Source: Sphingobium scionense (lineage in GTDB: Bacteria > Pseudomonadota > Alphaproteobacteria > Sphingomonadales > Sphingomonadaceae). Taken from it: DNA of 64,000 nt. Both the position numbers and the translations under genes were made by a program. The notes beneath the pieces are model-generated. The model did no database searches. It saw only the letters and a list, made by a program, of their open reading frames with translations, and had not been told where the DNA came from. This document shows, one piece after another, positions 43,580 through 52,173 of the stretch. Location: NCBI RefSeq assembly GCF_014197035.1, contig NZ_JACIEU010000021.1:1-64000 (forward strand). Reading direction: 5' to 3'. Within the stretch, counting starts at the first letter, position 1; the number at the start of each line of letters is the position of its first letter.

Positions 43580-46544
43580 GGCCGCCTCCGTGATCCTGGG
43601 AAGCAGCATGGGAAGGCTCGGGAGCCGGCTGGGGCGCCGTCCGAGCGACGCTCCCCTCTTCCCGGTCATCGCCTCGCTGGGAACTTCGTTCGAGCAGGGA
43701 TGTAACCCACCGGTCCATGAAGGACGCAGCCGACAACGCGCGATCCGCGATGCGCTCAGCCAATCCGGAAGGCTTTGCTCTTTCTGCAGACTCACGTTGC
43801 GCCGCCGGCTTGTCCTTGCGCTCCTCGCGATCCGCGCGTTGTCCGTCGCGGAGCCTGTCCCAGCGTTCGGTGTGGCGGGCCGAACGGCCCTTCACACTGT
43901 CCCGCTCAATCCGCCCCAAAGCCTGGAGAGAAGATGTCTTCTCGCCCGTACGCTGCTTGAGCTTTTCGACCAGCTTCTGCCGATTGTCCGTCCACAGGCT
44001 GGCGCCGAATCTCGCACGGGTGATCGCGGTGTAGAAGTTTTGCCCGGTAACCAGCGGCGAGTTGACAGGCGCCAACACATAAACCCGATCGTAAGTCTTG
44101 GACTGCGCCGAGTAGATGGTTTCACTATAACCATGGTCCCAGTTCTTGTGCTGGGAGAGATCGATTTCCTGGCTCCGACCATCCCGATCCCATCGGATCG
44201 TGGCAACCGTACTGTCGAGACGTTCTACGGTGCCTCGCTCCGCATTCTTGAGATCCAGTTCCTTGTTGACGAGGCGCCACTGGATGCGGTCGCCGGCGGC
44301 AAGGTCGCGTTGCTCCTCCTTGAAAACATTGATCTGGGCGGCCCGCCCCAGACGCGGATCCCACTGGATGGTGCGGCCATGTTCATCGACCAGATTGACC
44401 GTCTGACGCCCTCGGGCGTCTCGTCCCACACCAATCACCTTGTACTCGGCATCCCCGGCGATCCCGAGCCCGACGTTGTCGCGCGAGAACACCACGACCT
44501 GTCCACGAGAGTAGAAGCGCGCGAAATACTTCTCTTGCTCGGTCATGCCGGATGGCGCCAAAATCGATAGCCGGGTTTCCTCGGCCGCGATCGCACCTTC
44601 CGTTTTCAGTGCCTCGCGGATCTTGGTGTTCACGATCAGACGGGTTGTGTTTTCAAGCACGAGAATATTCGTCTTCTCGCGTCTTTCCGGACTGAGGCGC
44701 GTCCAGTCCGCCACGAGCGACACGGCAAGCTTTTCGCTGTCGTCCGCGGTCATCACTTTGTCCAGCGAGCTAAGCGAACCGTCGTAGTTCTGGAGCCGCG
44801 CCAGCCGCACGGCCTGTGTCATCTTGTCCGTTTCCTGCCGAACCGGCTCCCGCAATTCCGCCTTGGACAGGCCAAGACGTTGCATCAGCCAGAACGGCTT
44901 GCCCTGCTCGATCGCTCCCGTTTGGCGGGTGTCACCAATCAGTAGAAGACGAGCGCCGGTGCTCCTACTGATCTCGAGCAAACGCACTGCCTGGCGGTTG
45001 CCAAGCTGTCCGGCCTCATCGACGACAAGGACATGGCTTTCATCGAGCCTCGCGCCGCCGTTTGCCAACAGGCTGGCGACCGTTCGTGATTCGATGCCAG
45101 CTTTTTTACCCAGTTCGGCTGCGGCCGACGAGGTCGGGGCGAGAGCTATGAAGGTCGCATCCTCACCCGCAGCTTCCCGTAACGCGCCGATGATGGTCGA
45201 CTTGCCCGAACCGGCAACGCCGTGGACACCCACGATCCGGTCCTCGCTCCGACCCAGGTGAAGCAAGGCCGTCCGCTGCTCGGGGTTGAGGTTGTGGGCA
45301 AGACCTGCATCCCTGAGGGCTTCGATCGATGCTAGCGGGCTGGCGTCGGTGATGGCTAGGGCGAGATGATCGGAGAGCGCCATTTCGAGGCGCGCCGTCC
45401 TGCGTGACGTCCGACCGCGGGTGTGGATCTCGTCGCCGGTGCGGTGCCGGGTTTCGAGAAGTTTGGCCCGCGCCTGATGCTCCTCGATCACGGGACGGAT
45501 ATCAGACAGCCGAACCTCGCCGACATGTGAAGCCAGGGCCGTCTGCAACAGCCGGCCGAGATTGTTGACCGCCTCCTTGCCTTCCGACTGGCGCAGGCCG
45601 AACAGCATGGCCCGCGCCGCCGTCTGGGCCTCTACCTCGATACTGCGCTCACCGATCCTCTCGGCGTCGGCTCTCAGTTCCTTCACCGTCTCGGCATGTT
45701 GCCCGAGCTGACCGTCCCAACGCTGATGGAGTTCATCGAGAGAGGTTTTCTGTTTCGGCCCGCGGGTGGCATAGAATGATTTCTGCCGGGCCGCCTGCCC
45801 CGTCAGGCCGTGCTCTTTCGCGTGGGCTTCGATCTGCTCGGCGCGCTGCGACATGTCGGTGATCAGGTCTTTGGGCACACCCCTGATCTCGAACAGGCCG
45901 CGACGCGGGTCGTATTCGACATCGTAGCCGCGCTCGCGGAGGAGATGTGCCAGCTCGTTGCGATACACCTGCCCGGCCGCCATCTGCTCGGCGAACATGG
46001 CACGCGTTTCCAGGCTGACTTTCTTTGCTCCATCCCGTTCGTCGGTGATGTTCATGACGACGACATGCGTGTGGAGATGCGGGTCGAGCTCACGAGAGGC
46101 GTGCTCCGTGAAACGCGCCCAGATCAGCCGGCTGGTCGTCTTCTCGGTAACCTCCCCATCGACGCGATGCCGCATCGTGGCATGTTCTTCGAGATAGGCG
46201 AGTGCGACACCGACCGCCTGCTCATGGGCATCGATGATCCTGTCATCACCGGCGACCAGCGCCATGATCGATACCGATTTGGGTGCGTTGACCGCGAAGT
46301 CCCAACCCGGATGATGCTGGATGTTGCCGTCCTTACGGCGACGCCCTAGTTGCTGATCGCCGATCTTACCGGCTAAGAGTTCCTTGAAGACGGCAGGATC
46401 CACCTCGCCTTCCAGTCCCAGTTCGGTGGCAATCTTGCCTCCCCATTCGGAATGCTCGTCGGTACCTTTGGTGTAGTAATCGCCAACCGTGTAGTAGCGA
46501 GCGATGTTGGCTGGCTTGCCTTTGAGGCGGATGGGATTGATCAT
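43569..46544 (-). CDS. MobF-family conjugative relaxase/helicase (TraA/TrwC type)
   Basis: A 991-residue relaxase that should nick and unwind the transfer strand. N-terminal TrwC domain with tyrosine pairs at 17-18 and 23-24 (ARYYTVGDYYTKG), HHPGWDFAVNAPKSVSIMAL and the three-His metal site DPHLHTHVVV (156, 158, 160). The helicase half has GVHGVAGSGKST (Walker A), LVVDEAGQL (Walker B), LLIGDTRQTGAI and a final TAITRARFG motif. The C-terminus is a charged, disordered tail. It overlaps the TraD-type gene by four bases. Confidence 0.95.
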   Translation of the reverse strand: MINPIRLKGKPANIARYYTVGDYYTKGTDEHSEWGGKIATELGLEGEVDPAVFKELLAGKIGDQQLGRRRKDGNIQHHPGWDFAVNAPKSVSIMALVAGDDRIIDAHEQAVGVALAYLEEHATMRHRVDGEVTEKTTSRLIWARFTEHASRELDPHLHTHVVVMNITDERDGAKKVSLETRAMFAEQMAAGQVYRNELAHLLRERGYDVEYDPRRGLFEIRGVPKDLITDMSQRAEQIEAHAKEHGLTGQAARQKSFYATRGPKQKTSLDELHQRWDGQLGQHAETVKELRADAERIGERSIEVEAQTAARAMLFGLRQSEGKEAVNNLGRLLQTALASHVGEVRLSDIRPVIEEHQARAKLLETRHRTGDEIHTRGRTSRRTARLEMALSDHLALAITDASPLASIEALRDAGLAHNLNPEQRTALLHLGRSEDRIVGVHGVAGSGKSTIIGALREAAGEDATFIALAPTSSAAAELGKKAGIESRTVASLLANGGARLDESHVLVVDEAGQLGNRQAVRLLEISRSTGARLLLIGDTRQTGAIEQGKPFWLMQRLGLSKAELREPVRQETDKMTQAVRLARLQNYDGSLSSLDKVMTADDSEKLAVSLVADWTRLSPERREKTNILVLENTTRLIVNTKIREALKTEGAIAAEETRLSILAPSGMTEQEKYFARFYSRGQVVVFSRDNVGLGIAGDAEYKVIGVGRDARGRQTVNLVDEHGRTIQWDPRLGRAAQINVFKEEQRDLAAGDRIQWRLVNKELDLKNAERGTVERLDSTVATIRWDRDGRSQEIDLSQHKNWDHGYSETIYSAQSKTYDRVYVLAPVNSPLVTGQNFYTAITRARFGASLWTDNRQKLVEKLKQRTGEKTSSLQALGRIERDSVKGRSARHTERWDRLRDGQRADREERKDKPAAQRESAERAKPSGLAERIADRALSAASFMDRWVTSLLERSSQRGDDREEGSVARTAPQPAPEPSHAASQDHGGGHDR

Positions 46545-48589
46545 GCGGGCCTCGCCGCGTTGCGGGCACCGTCATGGCGGCCGTGCTGACTGAGGCGGAA
46601 GCCGGCCGGCTTCCCGAACAGTTCCAATGGTGGTGGCGGGTCGCTCGCTTCCTCTTCCCGGTCGTTTTGCGCCGGAGGAGACGCCGGTCCATCATCGGAG
46701 GGCGTGCTGACCGGTTCCGTCGGCTCGCTTGGGGGCACCAGAGGCAGTTCGGCTTCCGGATCGCCGGGGACAGCACGCCGCCGTTTCGCCGGAGTAGTTT
46801 TCGGCTTGGCCGGTGCTGTGGGCGCTGTCGGCGTCGGGGACTCAGGTGGCGTTGGAACCGCCATCCGAATGGGCGCATTGCCCCGCTCCTCAAACGCCTC
46901 ACCAATGGAATCGACCCTGTTGTAACTGTCCTCAAACCGGACCACCGGCAAACTGCGACCGAACCGCAGATAGCCCATCAGGTTGGGGAGGTTTGTGACC
47001 TCGGTATGCATCACCAGCGGCCGCGTCACCTGCATGCGCGAGAGGTTCACACCGTCGCGCATGTCGTTCACACCATAGGACATGCCCTCGTTCGCCTCGA
47101 CCTGTTCTACCTGGCCGAGATTTTCGCTGACATGCTTCGCCGTGGGGGTGTCGTTAGCCCGCAGCGCCACCCACGTGGAGCAGTAGCCGGTGATGGCCGC
47201 AGCATCCTGAATGCCGTAGGTCGCCTCAAGCTGGGGGTAGCTCTGGAAGCCGAGGATACCGCAGCCTCCATACTTCCGCGCGCGGGCAAGGAAGTCGCCG
47301 AGCGAGGGCAAACGCTGGAGCGTCGGCAGCTCGTCGATGACGCAATAGAGGCGCCGGTTGCGATCGGGCGTCATGCTCATGATCGCGCTGATGGCAATGT
47401 CGAGCCATACCGTGATCAGGGGGCGAAGGGATGGAAGCTGATCCGCCTTCACGGTGATGAACAGCCAGCTGTCGTCCTTCTCATTGGCGACCCAGTCACG
47501 GATCGAGAAGCCGTCTGCGGTATCATCGAGATAGGAGAAGCTGCGCATGACGGAGGCGAGTTCGGCCTGAATGCCGGCGCTGGTGCGCTCGCCCTCGGTC
47601 GAGATGAATGCTGCCGCATCGGTGCCGGCTGCAAAAGCGGCGAGATCCTTCAGTTTGGAGCGCAGCAGCGTGTCGAGCAGGATCGAAACGAGGGTGCGTT
47701 CCTGCCGTGCCAGCTTCCGCAAGACGGCGACCAGCGTACCGCGCGCCGCCTTCGCCCAGAAGGGATCGCCGGTCTTGTCAGGGATCGTGGACTCGGCGAT
47801 CTGGTCGTAGTGATAGTCCCTCGGGACGTCGACCCAGGGCGACCAGCAATCCGCCCGTGCGTCGAGCGGATTGAGCAGAATATCGATCCCCGGCCGGTAG
47901 AATTTCTCGACGAAGGTTCCGGCCGTGTCATAGACGATCGCGCGGCGCTTCCGCTTCCGGATGCCGTCTAGCATCTTGACGATGATGTTGGTCTTGCCGG
48001 TGCCGGGCGCACCGCAGAGCAGGATGTGCTCCGGCTCGAAGGCGTCGGGCACGTTGACCCCACCGATCTCGAAACTGCCCTTGGCATGACGCCACAGCGC
48101 TCGGCGCACCTGCCGCACCGTTCCAAACCGCGCGCCGCGCAGGAACTGGTTGGAGCCGAGACCCCTCCCCGTCCGGGTGAAGTAGAACCAGGCCCACCCC
48201 AGCATGGCCAGGGCGAAAAGGCCGGATATCGCAGCCCCGTGCAGAAGATAGGTCTCGAAAGCTTCGAGCGTCTTGTGCGCGAGACCGGAATCGAGAAGCG
48301 CCTTAGGGCTGGTCCAGTATTGTTTGCCTTCCGGCGTCTTGAACAGGATCGGGGTGACGTTACCTGGGACGGCATCCCCCATGAAGGCAGCCTGTCCGAG
48401 CTTCATCAGAATGAAGCGCTCATACTCGGATGATTTCTCGAGCGCGTACCAGATGATTCCGCCGATCCAGATCACCAGCCCCGCAAGGAAGGTCTGGTAA
48501 AAGACCTGCGTGGTCATGCGAACGTTGTGAACGATGGCCTGCCCGCCCCTTGTCCAGGAACCGAGCGTGTCGTGACGAAAGATGCTCAT
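46541..48589 (-). CDS. Type IV secretion coupling protein (TraD/TrwB-like)
   Basis: A 682-residue coupling ATPase that links the relaxosome to a mating channel. Two N-terminal membrane spans (FLAGLVIWIGGIIWYALEK and ISGLFALAMLGWAWFYFT), a Walker A LLCGAPGTGKTNIIVKM, Walker B-like YCVIDELPTLQRLP and GCGILGFQSYPQL follow. The C-terminal third is proline- and acid-rich. It is ATGA-coupled to the RHH gene upstream and overlaps the relaxase gene by four bases. Confidence 0.92.
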   Translation of the reverse strand: MSIFRHDTLGSWTRGGQAIVHNVRMTTQVFYQTFLAGLVIWIGGIIWYALEKSSEYERFILMKLGQAAFMGDAVPGNVTPILFKTPEGKQYWTSPKALLDSGLAHKTLEAFETYLLHGAAISGLFALAMLGWAWFYFTRTGRGLGSNQFLRGARFGTVRQVRRALWRHAKGSFEIGGVNVPDAFEPEHILLCGAPGTGKTNIIVKMLDGIRKRKRRAIVYDTAGTFVEKFYRPGIDILLNPLDARADCWSPWVDVPRDYHYDQIAESTIPDKTGDPFWAKAARGTLVAVLRKLARQERTLVSILLDTLLRSKLKDLAAFAAGTDAAAFISTEGERTSAGIQAELASVMRSFSYLDDTADGFSIRDWVANEKDDSWLFITVKADQLPSLRPLITVWLDIAISAIMSMTPDRNRRLYCVIDELPTLQRLPSLGDFLARARKYGGCGILGFQSYPQLEATYGIQDAAAITGYCSTWVALRANDTPTAKHVSENLGQVEQVEANEGMSYGVNDMRDGVNLSRMQVTRPLVMHTEVTNLPNLMGYLRFGRSLPVVRFEDSYNRVDSIGEAFEERGNAPIRMAVPTPPESPTPTAPTAPAKPKTTPAKRRRAVPGDPEAELPLVPPSEPTEPVSTPSDDGPASPPAQNDREEEASDPPPPLELFGKPAGFRLSQHGRHDGARNAARPA

Positions 48590-48888
48590 GGCCGGTCCTG
48601 CTCGGGATCGAGCAGCCCCCTTTCGCGGAGGAGCCGGCGCGCTTCACCCAACCCCTTCTGGAGGATGTCCGGGGACCGCTCGCCGACCGAAGTGGCGAGG
48701 ATCGCGAATGCCTGGATCGCCGTTGCATGGAGCTCGTCAAAGCGGGCATGGTAGCCCGAAGGATCGGTGCCTTCGAAGCGTTCGAGGATATCGCGACAAT
48801 AGGTCGCGGCGCCGAGACCGGCATTGCGCGCCTGGACAGACAGGCGCGCATAGAGGTCATCGTCTATGCGGATAGTGATGCGTGCCAA
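48586..48888 (-). CDS. Ribbon-helix-helix relaxosome accessory protein
   Basis: A 100-residue protein. ARITIRIDDDLYARLSVQA at the N-terminus forms the beta strand and first helix of a ribbon-helix-helix DNA-binding domain; GLGAATYCRDILERF is the second helix. Small RHH proteins next to relaxases (MobC/TraJ kind) bind oriT and stimulate nicking. First gene of the transfer operon. Confidence 0.8.
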   Translation of the reverse strand: MARITIRIDDDLYARLSVQARNAGLGAATYCRDILERFEGTDPSGYHARFDELHATAIQAFAILATSVGERSPDILQKGLGEARRLLRERGLLDPEQDRP

Positions 48889-49354
48889 GCGGCGGACTCC
48901 TTGTCCGACACGCCAGCAACGTGGTGAAGCGCAACCCTTGTAGCCGATTTACTAAGCAATAACAAGAATTTATCAAATCTGCCGCTGGCAGCCACTAAGT
49001 GCCAAGTCAGATCAATCGCTTAGGCTCAGCAAGCATAGAGCTTGGCTGCCGCCGGCAGACGATGTGTGCCAAAGCGACTGCCGGACTGTGCCAGTGGAAA
49101 GTGGCGGAAATCCGGGCGATTCGCGCCCGCAGCACCCGTGCGTGGGGTGCATTACACCCGCCTCCGGCGTGCGTCCCTGCTCCGCAGCGCGCTTGCCCGC
49201 TGCGCCCGTCTCCCCTGTCCGTGCGGGGCTCTCCCGGCAGGGAATCCGCGCTGGGTCAATTGTGGTCCCGATGTGGGGAAAGCGTTGCAAGCGGCTGCTC
49301 CCTGATGGATAGTCGGTGTTGGCGGGCAGACCTCCTTGAGCAAGGAGTCTAGGA
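48889..49354. other. 466-base intergenic region, candidate oriT and divergent promoters
   Basis: No gene is seen. The part 48940-48980 is notably AT-rich for this window, and an inverted repeat of eight bases has arms GGCAGCCA (48987-48994) and TGGCTGCC (49043-49050). The region is between the RHH gene and a forward small gene, the usual place for oriT near a relaxase operon. No nic sequence could be recognised, so the oriT call is by position. Confidence 0.35.
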
Positions 49355-49681
49355 ATGCCCAAGATGACGGAACGCGAACGGCTCGCGAAGATCGAGGCCG
49401 ATCAGCACAATCTCGCGCGCGAAGCGGAGACGGTGCGACGGGGATTGCGCGCACATTATGGGAGGCTGGTAACGGAATTGCCGGTCGAACGGTTGAGCGA
49501 GCGCGAGTTTCGCGATGTGATCGGCCAAGCGATCCGGGTCGGCGGCAGCGCTGCGATTTCGGCGCTCAAGGGGCTGACGGCACAAGGCGTCCAGGCGGAA
49601 CCGTCTCCGGCGGCGGCTCGCAAGCGCGCGGTCGTTCCCCCCGCTGGCAGCGATGACGCCTCAAAGGCGGTGCATCCTTAG
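49355..49681 (+). CDS. Hypothetical coiled-coil protein, possible transfer accessory factor
   Basis: A 108-residue protein whose first half (MTERERLAKIEADQHNLARE, then VRRGLRAHYGRLVTEL) is a probable helix/coiled coil, followed by PVERLSEREFRDVIGQAIRV and a small-residue-rich end. It resembles small TraC/TraD-like proteins of sphingomonad and rhizobial transfer regions by length, place and composition, but no motif proves it. The ribosome site AAGGAG at 49342-49347 supports the start. Confidence 0.55.
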   Translation: MPKMTERERLAKIEADQHNLAREAETVRRGLRAHYGRLVTELPVERLSEREFRDVIGQAIRVGGSAAISALKGLTAQGVQAEPSPAAARKRAVVPPAGSDDASKAVHP

Positions 49682-49779
49682 CGGAAAGGGAAGCGACCTT
49701 GGCGGGCGGCACGCCCGGCAAAAGGAGTGCTGCCAAGGAAACCGTTCGGGTTTCCCCCGCTCATGCGACAAGCACGACA

Positions 49780-49812
49780 AGGGACCGGCTGCGGTGTCCC
49801 GCGCCGGTCCCT
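49780..49812. terminator. Bidirectional terminator-like hairpin
   Basis: AGGGACCGGC (49780-49789) pairs with GCCGGTCCCT (49803-49812), and inside it GCGG pairs with CCGC around a TGTC loop, with one bulged T. It lies between the convergent genes ending at 49681 and 49833. No long U-tract follows. Confidence 0.6.
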
Positions 49813-49832
49813 CTCTTGGGCTGGTGGTTCGA

Positions 49833-50846
49833 TCAGGCCGCCATGACGCGGCGCCTGCGCTTGATCGGCACATCGGGTTCCTGATCGGTCCGCATGAAAA
49901 CATGGGTCGGGACACGGTGTCCCTGTTGCGGGTTGAACAGGTCATAGAGGCTGGACTGGATGCCCGACCCTTCGCACAAGAGCGCTTCCACCGGCATAAG
50001 CTCGGCGATGTTGCGATTGCGCTTGAAGGCTTTGCCATTGCCGCGCCCATAGAGGCCGAAGGCGATGCAGATAACGCCCCGCTGTGCGGCCCATGCGGCG
50101 GCGGCTGCATCCACGCCAAGGCGCTGTCCGGTGGTGACAAGCACCATATGGGGAATGCGCGTCCTGATCTGGTCGAGCCGGTTCCAGATGATGCGCCAAT
50201 CGTGCCAGTCGGCGGGGCCGGACACGACAACGACGGGGCCTTGCGGGTCGTAACGGTCGCGCCGCCGTTCGGACCTTGCGCGCAGGAAATCGAGCGCCGA
50301 AATCTGACTGGCGGTGGTGACGTGGGACGCGCGCGATCCCTTGGCAGGCGACCATGGGCGACCGGCATAGGCGCGATACATCGCGGCGGCATAGTCGCGC
50401 ATGGCTTCCATGGCGGCGCGCTGTTCGGCGACCGACTGGCATTCAAGCTGGGTGTCCTCCAGTTCCTTGTTGAACACCTCGCCCGGTTCCAGACGGCGGG
50501 CCATGTCGCGGATGGTATCGGCCAGCCGATCCTCGCGGCCTTCGAGTTTGTTCGCGACGAAATGGAAGCTGTTGACGAAGCCCCATGCGAGTTCGGGGGC
50601 GAGTGGGTCCAGCCTTGTATCGCCTAGCAGGTCAAAAATGGCGGCGACGATGCCGCCGCATTCCGCCTGTGCCGCTATGGGATCGGGCATGAGATGTTCG
50701 CCCGGCTCCTCGTCGGGTTCGATGACGGTGAGGGGCAAGGGATCGCCGAAAGATGCCACGAAATCGGGTGTGGCGGTGAGGTCGGCATAGAGTTCCGGCA
50801 GGTCGGCAAAGCTGCTAACACCGCGCAAGGCCGTTGGCTTGCTCAT
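49833..50846 (-). CDS. DUF2493 domain-containing protein
   Basis: A 337-residue protein commonly found in integrative elements and plasmids of alphaproteobacteria. The C-terminal half holds the DUF2493 fold, with VVVVSGPADWHDWRIIWNRL and MVLVTTGQRLGVDAAAAAWA (related to nucleotide-binding SLOG-like folds). The N-terminal half is specific to element proteins. Its function is not known. It precedes the DUF736 gene in order on the minus strand by 81 bases. Confidence 0.82.
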   Translation of the reverse strand: MSKPTALRGVSSFADLPELYADLTATPDFVASFGDPLPLTVIEPDEEPGEHLMPDPIAAQAECGGIVAAIFDLLGDTRLDPLAPELAWGFVNSFHFVANKLEGREDRLADTIRDMARRLEPGEVFNKELEDTQLECQSVAEQRAAMEAMRDYAAAMYRAYAGRPWSPAKGSRASHVTTASQISALDFLRARSERRRDRYDPQGPVVVVSGPADWHDWRIIWNRLDQIRTRIPHMVLVTTGQRLGVDAAAAAWAAQRGVICIAFGLYGRGNGKAFKRNRNIAELMPVEALLCEGSGIQSSLYDLFNPQQGHRVPTHVFMRTDQEPDVPIKRRRRVMAA

Positions 50847-50927
50847 GGGAAGGTTCCTTGTGACGGGGTGATGGTTCAGGGTCCGGGGAAGCGTTGCACC
50901 GCTCCCCCGGCCCGCCTCGGGTGCCGC

Positions 50928-51419
50928 TTAGAAGGGCACCTCATCGTCAAGGCCGCGCCCGCCTCCGGTATATCCGCCGTCCGGCCCTGCGGTGCTGCCG
51001 CCGGAGAAACCGCCGCCGGTTCGGCCGCTGAACCCTCCGCTTGACCGTCCGCCGCCGCTGCGCCCGCCAAAGCCGCCGCCCTGCGCCTCGCGCTCCCGTT
51101 CGCGCCGCCACTGGACGTCGAAGCCGTTCGTCTCGTCCCCGAACAGGGCGATGGGAAGCGGCTCGCGGAAGCTCGGATCGTCGATCATGCCCGACAGGAA
51201 CATTTCGTCATTGGAGCGCATCTTGCGTTCCCAGACGACGCCGATCTGGATTTCGTCGCCCGCGCGGTTCGTCTCGTAAATCTCATAGACGGGGGCGCTG
51301 TCGCTCTGTCGATCCTCGACGCGGCGCATGATGAGATAGGGAAAACGCATTTCGCGCGTGGCGATCTTGCCGATAATGTCGCTGGCGCGTTCGTCGAATT
51401 TGAAGCTACCGATCTTCAT
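50928..51419 (-). CDS. DUF736 protein with Gly-rich linker and SSB-like acidic tip
   Basis: A 163-residue protein: a DUF736-type N-terminus (MKIGSFKFDERASDIIGKIA, then DEIQIGVVWERKM), followed by a long glycine/serine/arginine-rich linker from about residue 105 and ending in DDEVPF. This tail layout, glycine-rich plus acidic tip with a terminal P-F, is the same as in bacterial single-stranded-DNA-binding proteins. The function of DUF736 is not known. ATG 51419 (MKIGSF) is favoured over the 51467 start because of the conserved N-terminus. Confidence 0.82.
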   Translation of the reverse strand: MKIGSFKFDERASDIIGKIATREMRFPYLIMRRVEDRQSDSAPVYEIYETNRAGDEIQIGVVWERKMRSNDEMFLSGMIDDPSFREPLPIALFGDETNGFDVQWRREREREAQGGGFGGRSGGGRSSGGFSGRTGGGFSGGSTAGPDGGYTGGGRGLDDEVPF

Positions 51420-52173
51420 GACTTCATCCTTTCTCTGTGCTGTGGTCCGTTTCTCTTTCCCGGCCACATCAGAACCCTACCCCCTCCCCTCCCTTACTTC
51501 CATGTCATTGATTTCTTGACAGAAATCTATCGTACCTGGTGAGCCCGAGCATCGAACGGCCGCGCCAGCGGCCCCCAAATGACGAAGACGCACCGGCCGC
51601 CTGCGGCCGGTTCCGCCTGAATGGAAAGGGAGCGTGGGCCGGCTGACACGTCATCGCACCCGGAGCCGCCCTCGCAGGCCCGAAGGCGCAGGGCGGGGCT
51701 CTTGTCCGCAAGAAGCACGGGAGGGGCTCTAGCGAAGCTTGGCGAAAAGGGGCCGGCGCTTCTGCTGAAAACAGACAAACATCGCCGGCCCCTTTTCGCC
51801 TAGCGCAGCTTTGCCCCGACGCAATTCTTGCGGACGAAACCCGTCCTGCAACGCACGGATCCTGCGAGGGCGGCGAAGGGGGCGATGCTTGTCGGCTGGC
51901 TCCACGATCCGCATCGCGCGCCAGCGCGATTCCTTAGGCGAAGCCTGAAATGCGATGGTCGTGCAGATCGTCAATTCGTCCGGGGGAAGAAGCTCCCTCG
52001 CCGCAAGCGCCCGCGGAAGGGATCGTCACCGCGCAGCGGACAAGACCCCGGAGGGGGCTTGGTCGGAGCGGAGCGGAGATAGAGCCCGGTGCCCGCACAA
52101 GCGGGCATCCGCCCTCCCCAGCGCTGCCCGTGCAACCCGAACTGCCACCGTACGGCGGGAAGATCCGCCCCGG
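51420..52173. other. 754-base region without a gene, containing inverted repeats
   Basis: I see only short shadow frames here. GATTTCTTGACAGAAATC at 51510-51527 is an inverted repeat (six-base arms) upstream of the DUF736 gene and could be an operator. A much stronger hairpin lies at 51741-51800 (listed separately). Base composition is as for the neighbours. A small RNA or a lost gene cannot be excluded. Confidence 0.4.
51741..51800. repeat. Long perfect hairpin, 18-base arms
   Basis: The arms GGCGAAAAGGGGCCGGCG (51741-51758) and CGCCGGCCCCTTTTCGCC (51783-51800) are exactly complementary with a 24-base spacer. It is by far the strongest hairpin seen in the element. It lies 374 bases downstream of the peptidase gene stop on the minus strand, so it could end that operon, or it may be a small RNA or replication feature. 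Confidence 0.7.

Noticed and set aside
46574-47971. Plus-strand frame of 465 codons
   Set aside because: Antisense to the coupling-protein gene.
51505-52082. Several short frames in the gene-free stretch around the 18-base hairpin
   Set aside because: They overlap each other on both strands, have no motifs or ribosome sites, and are rich in Arg/Ala/Pro as expected by chance at this GC content.
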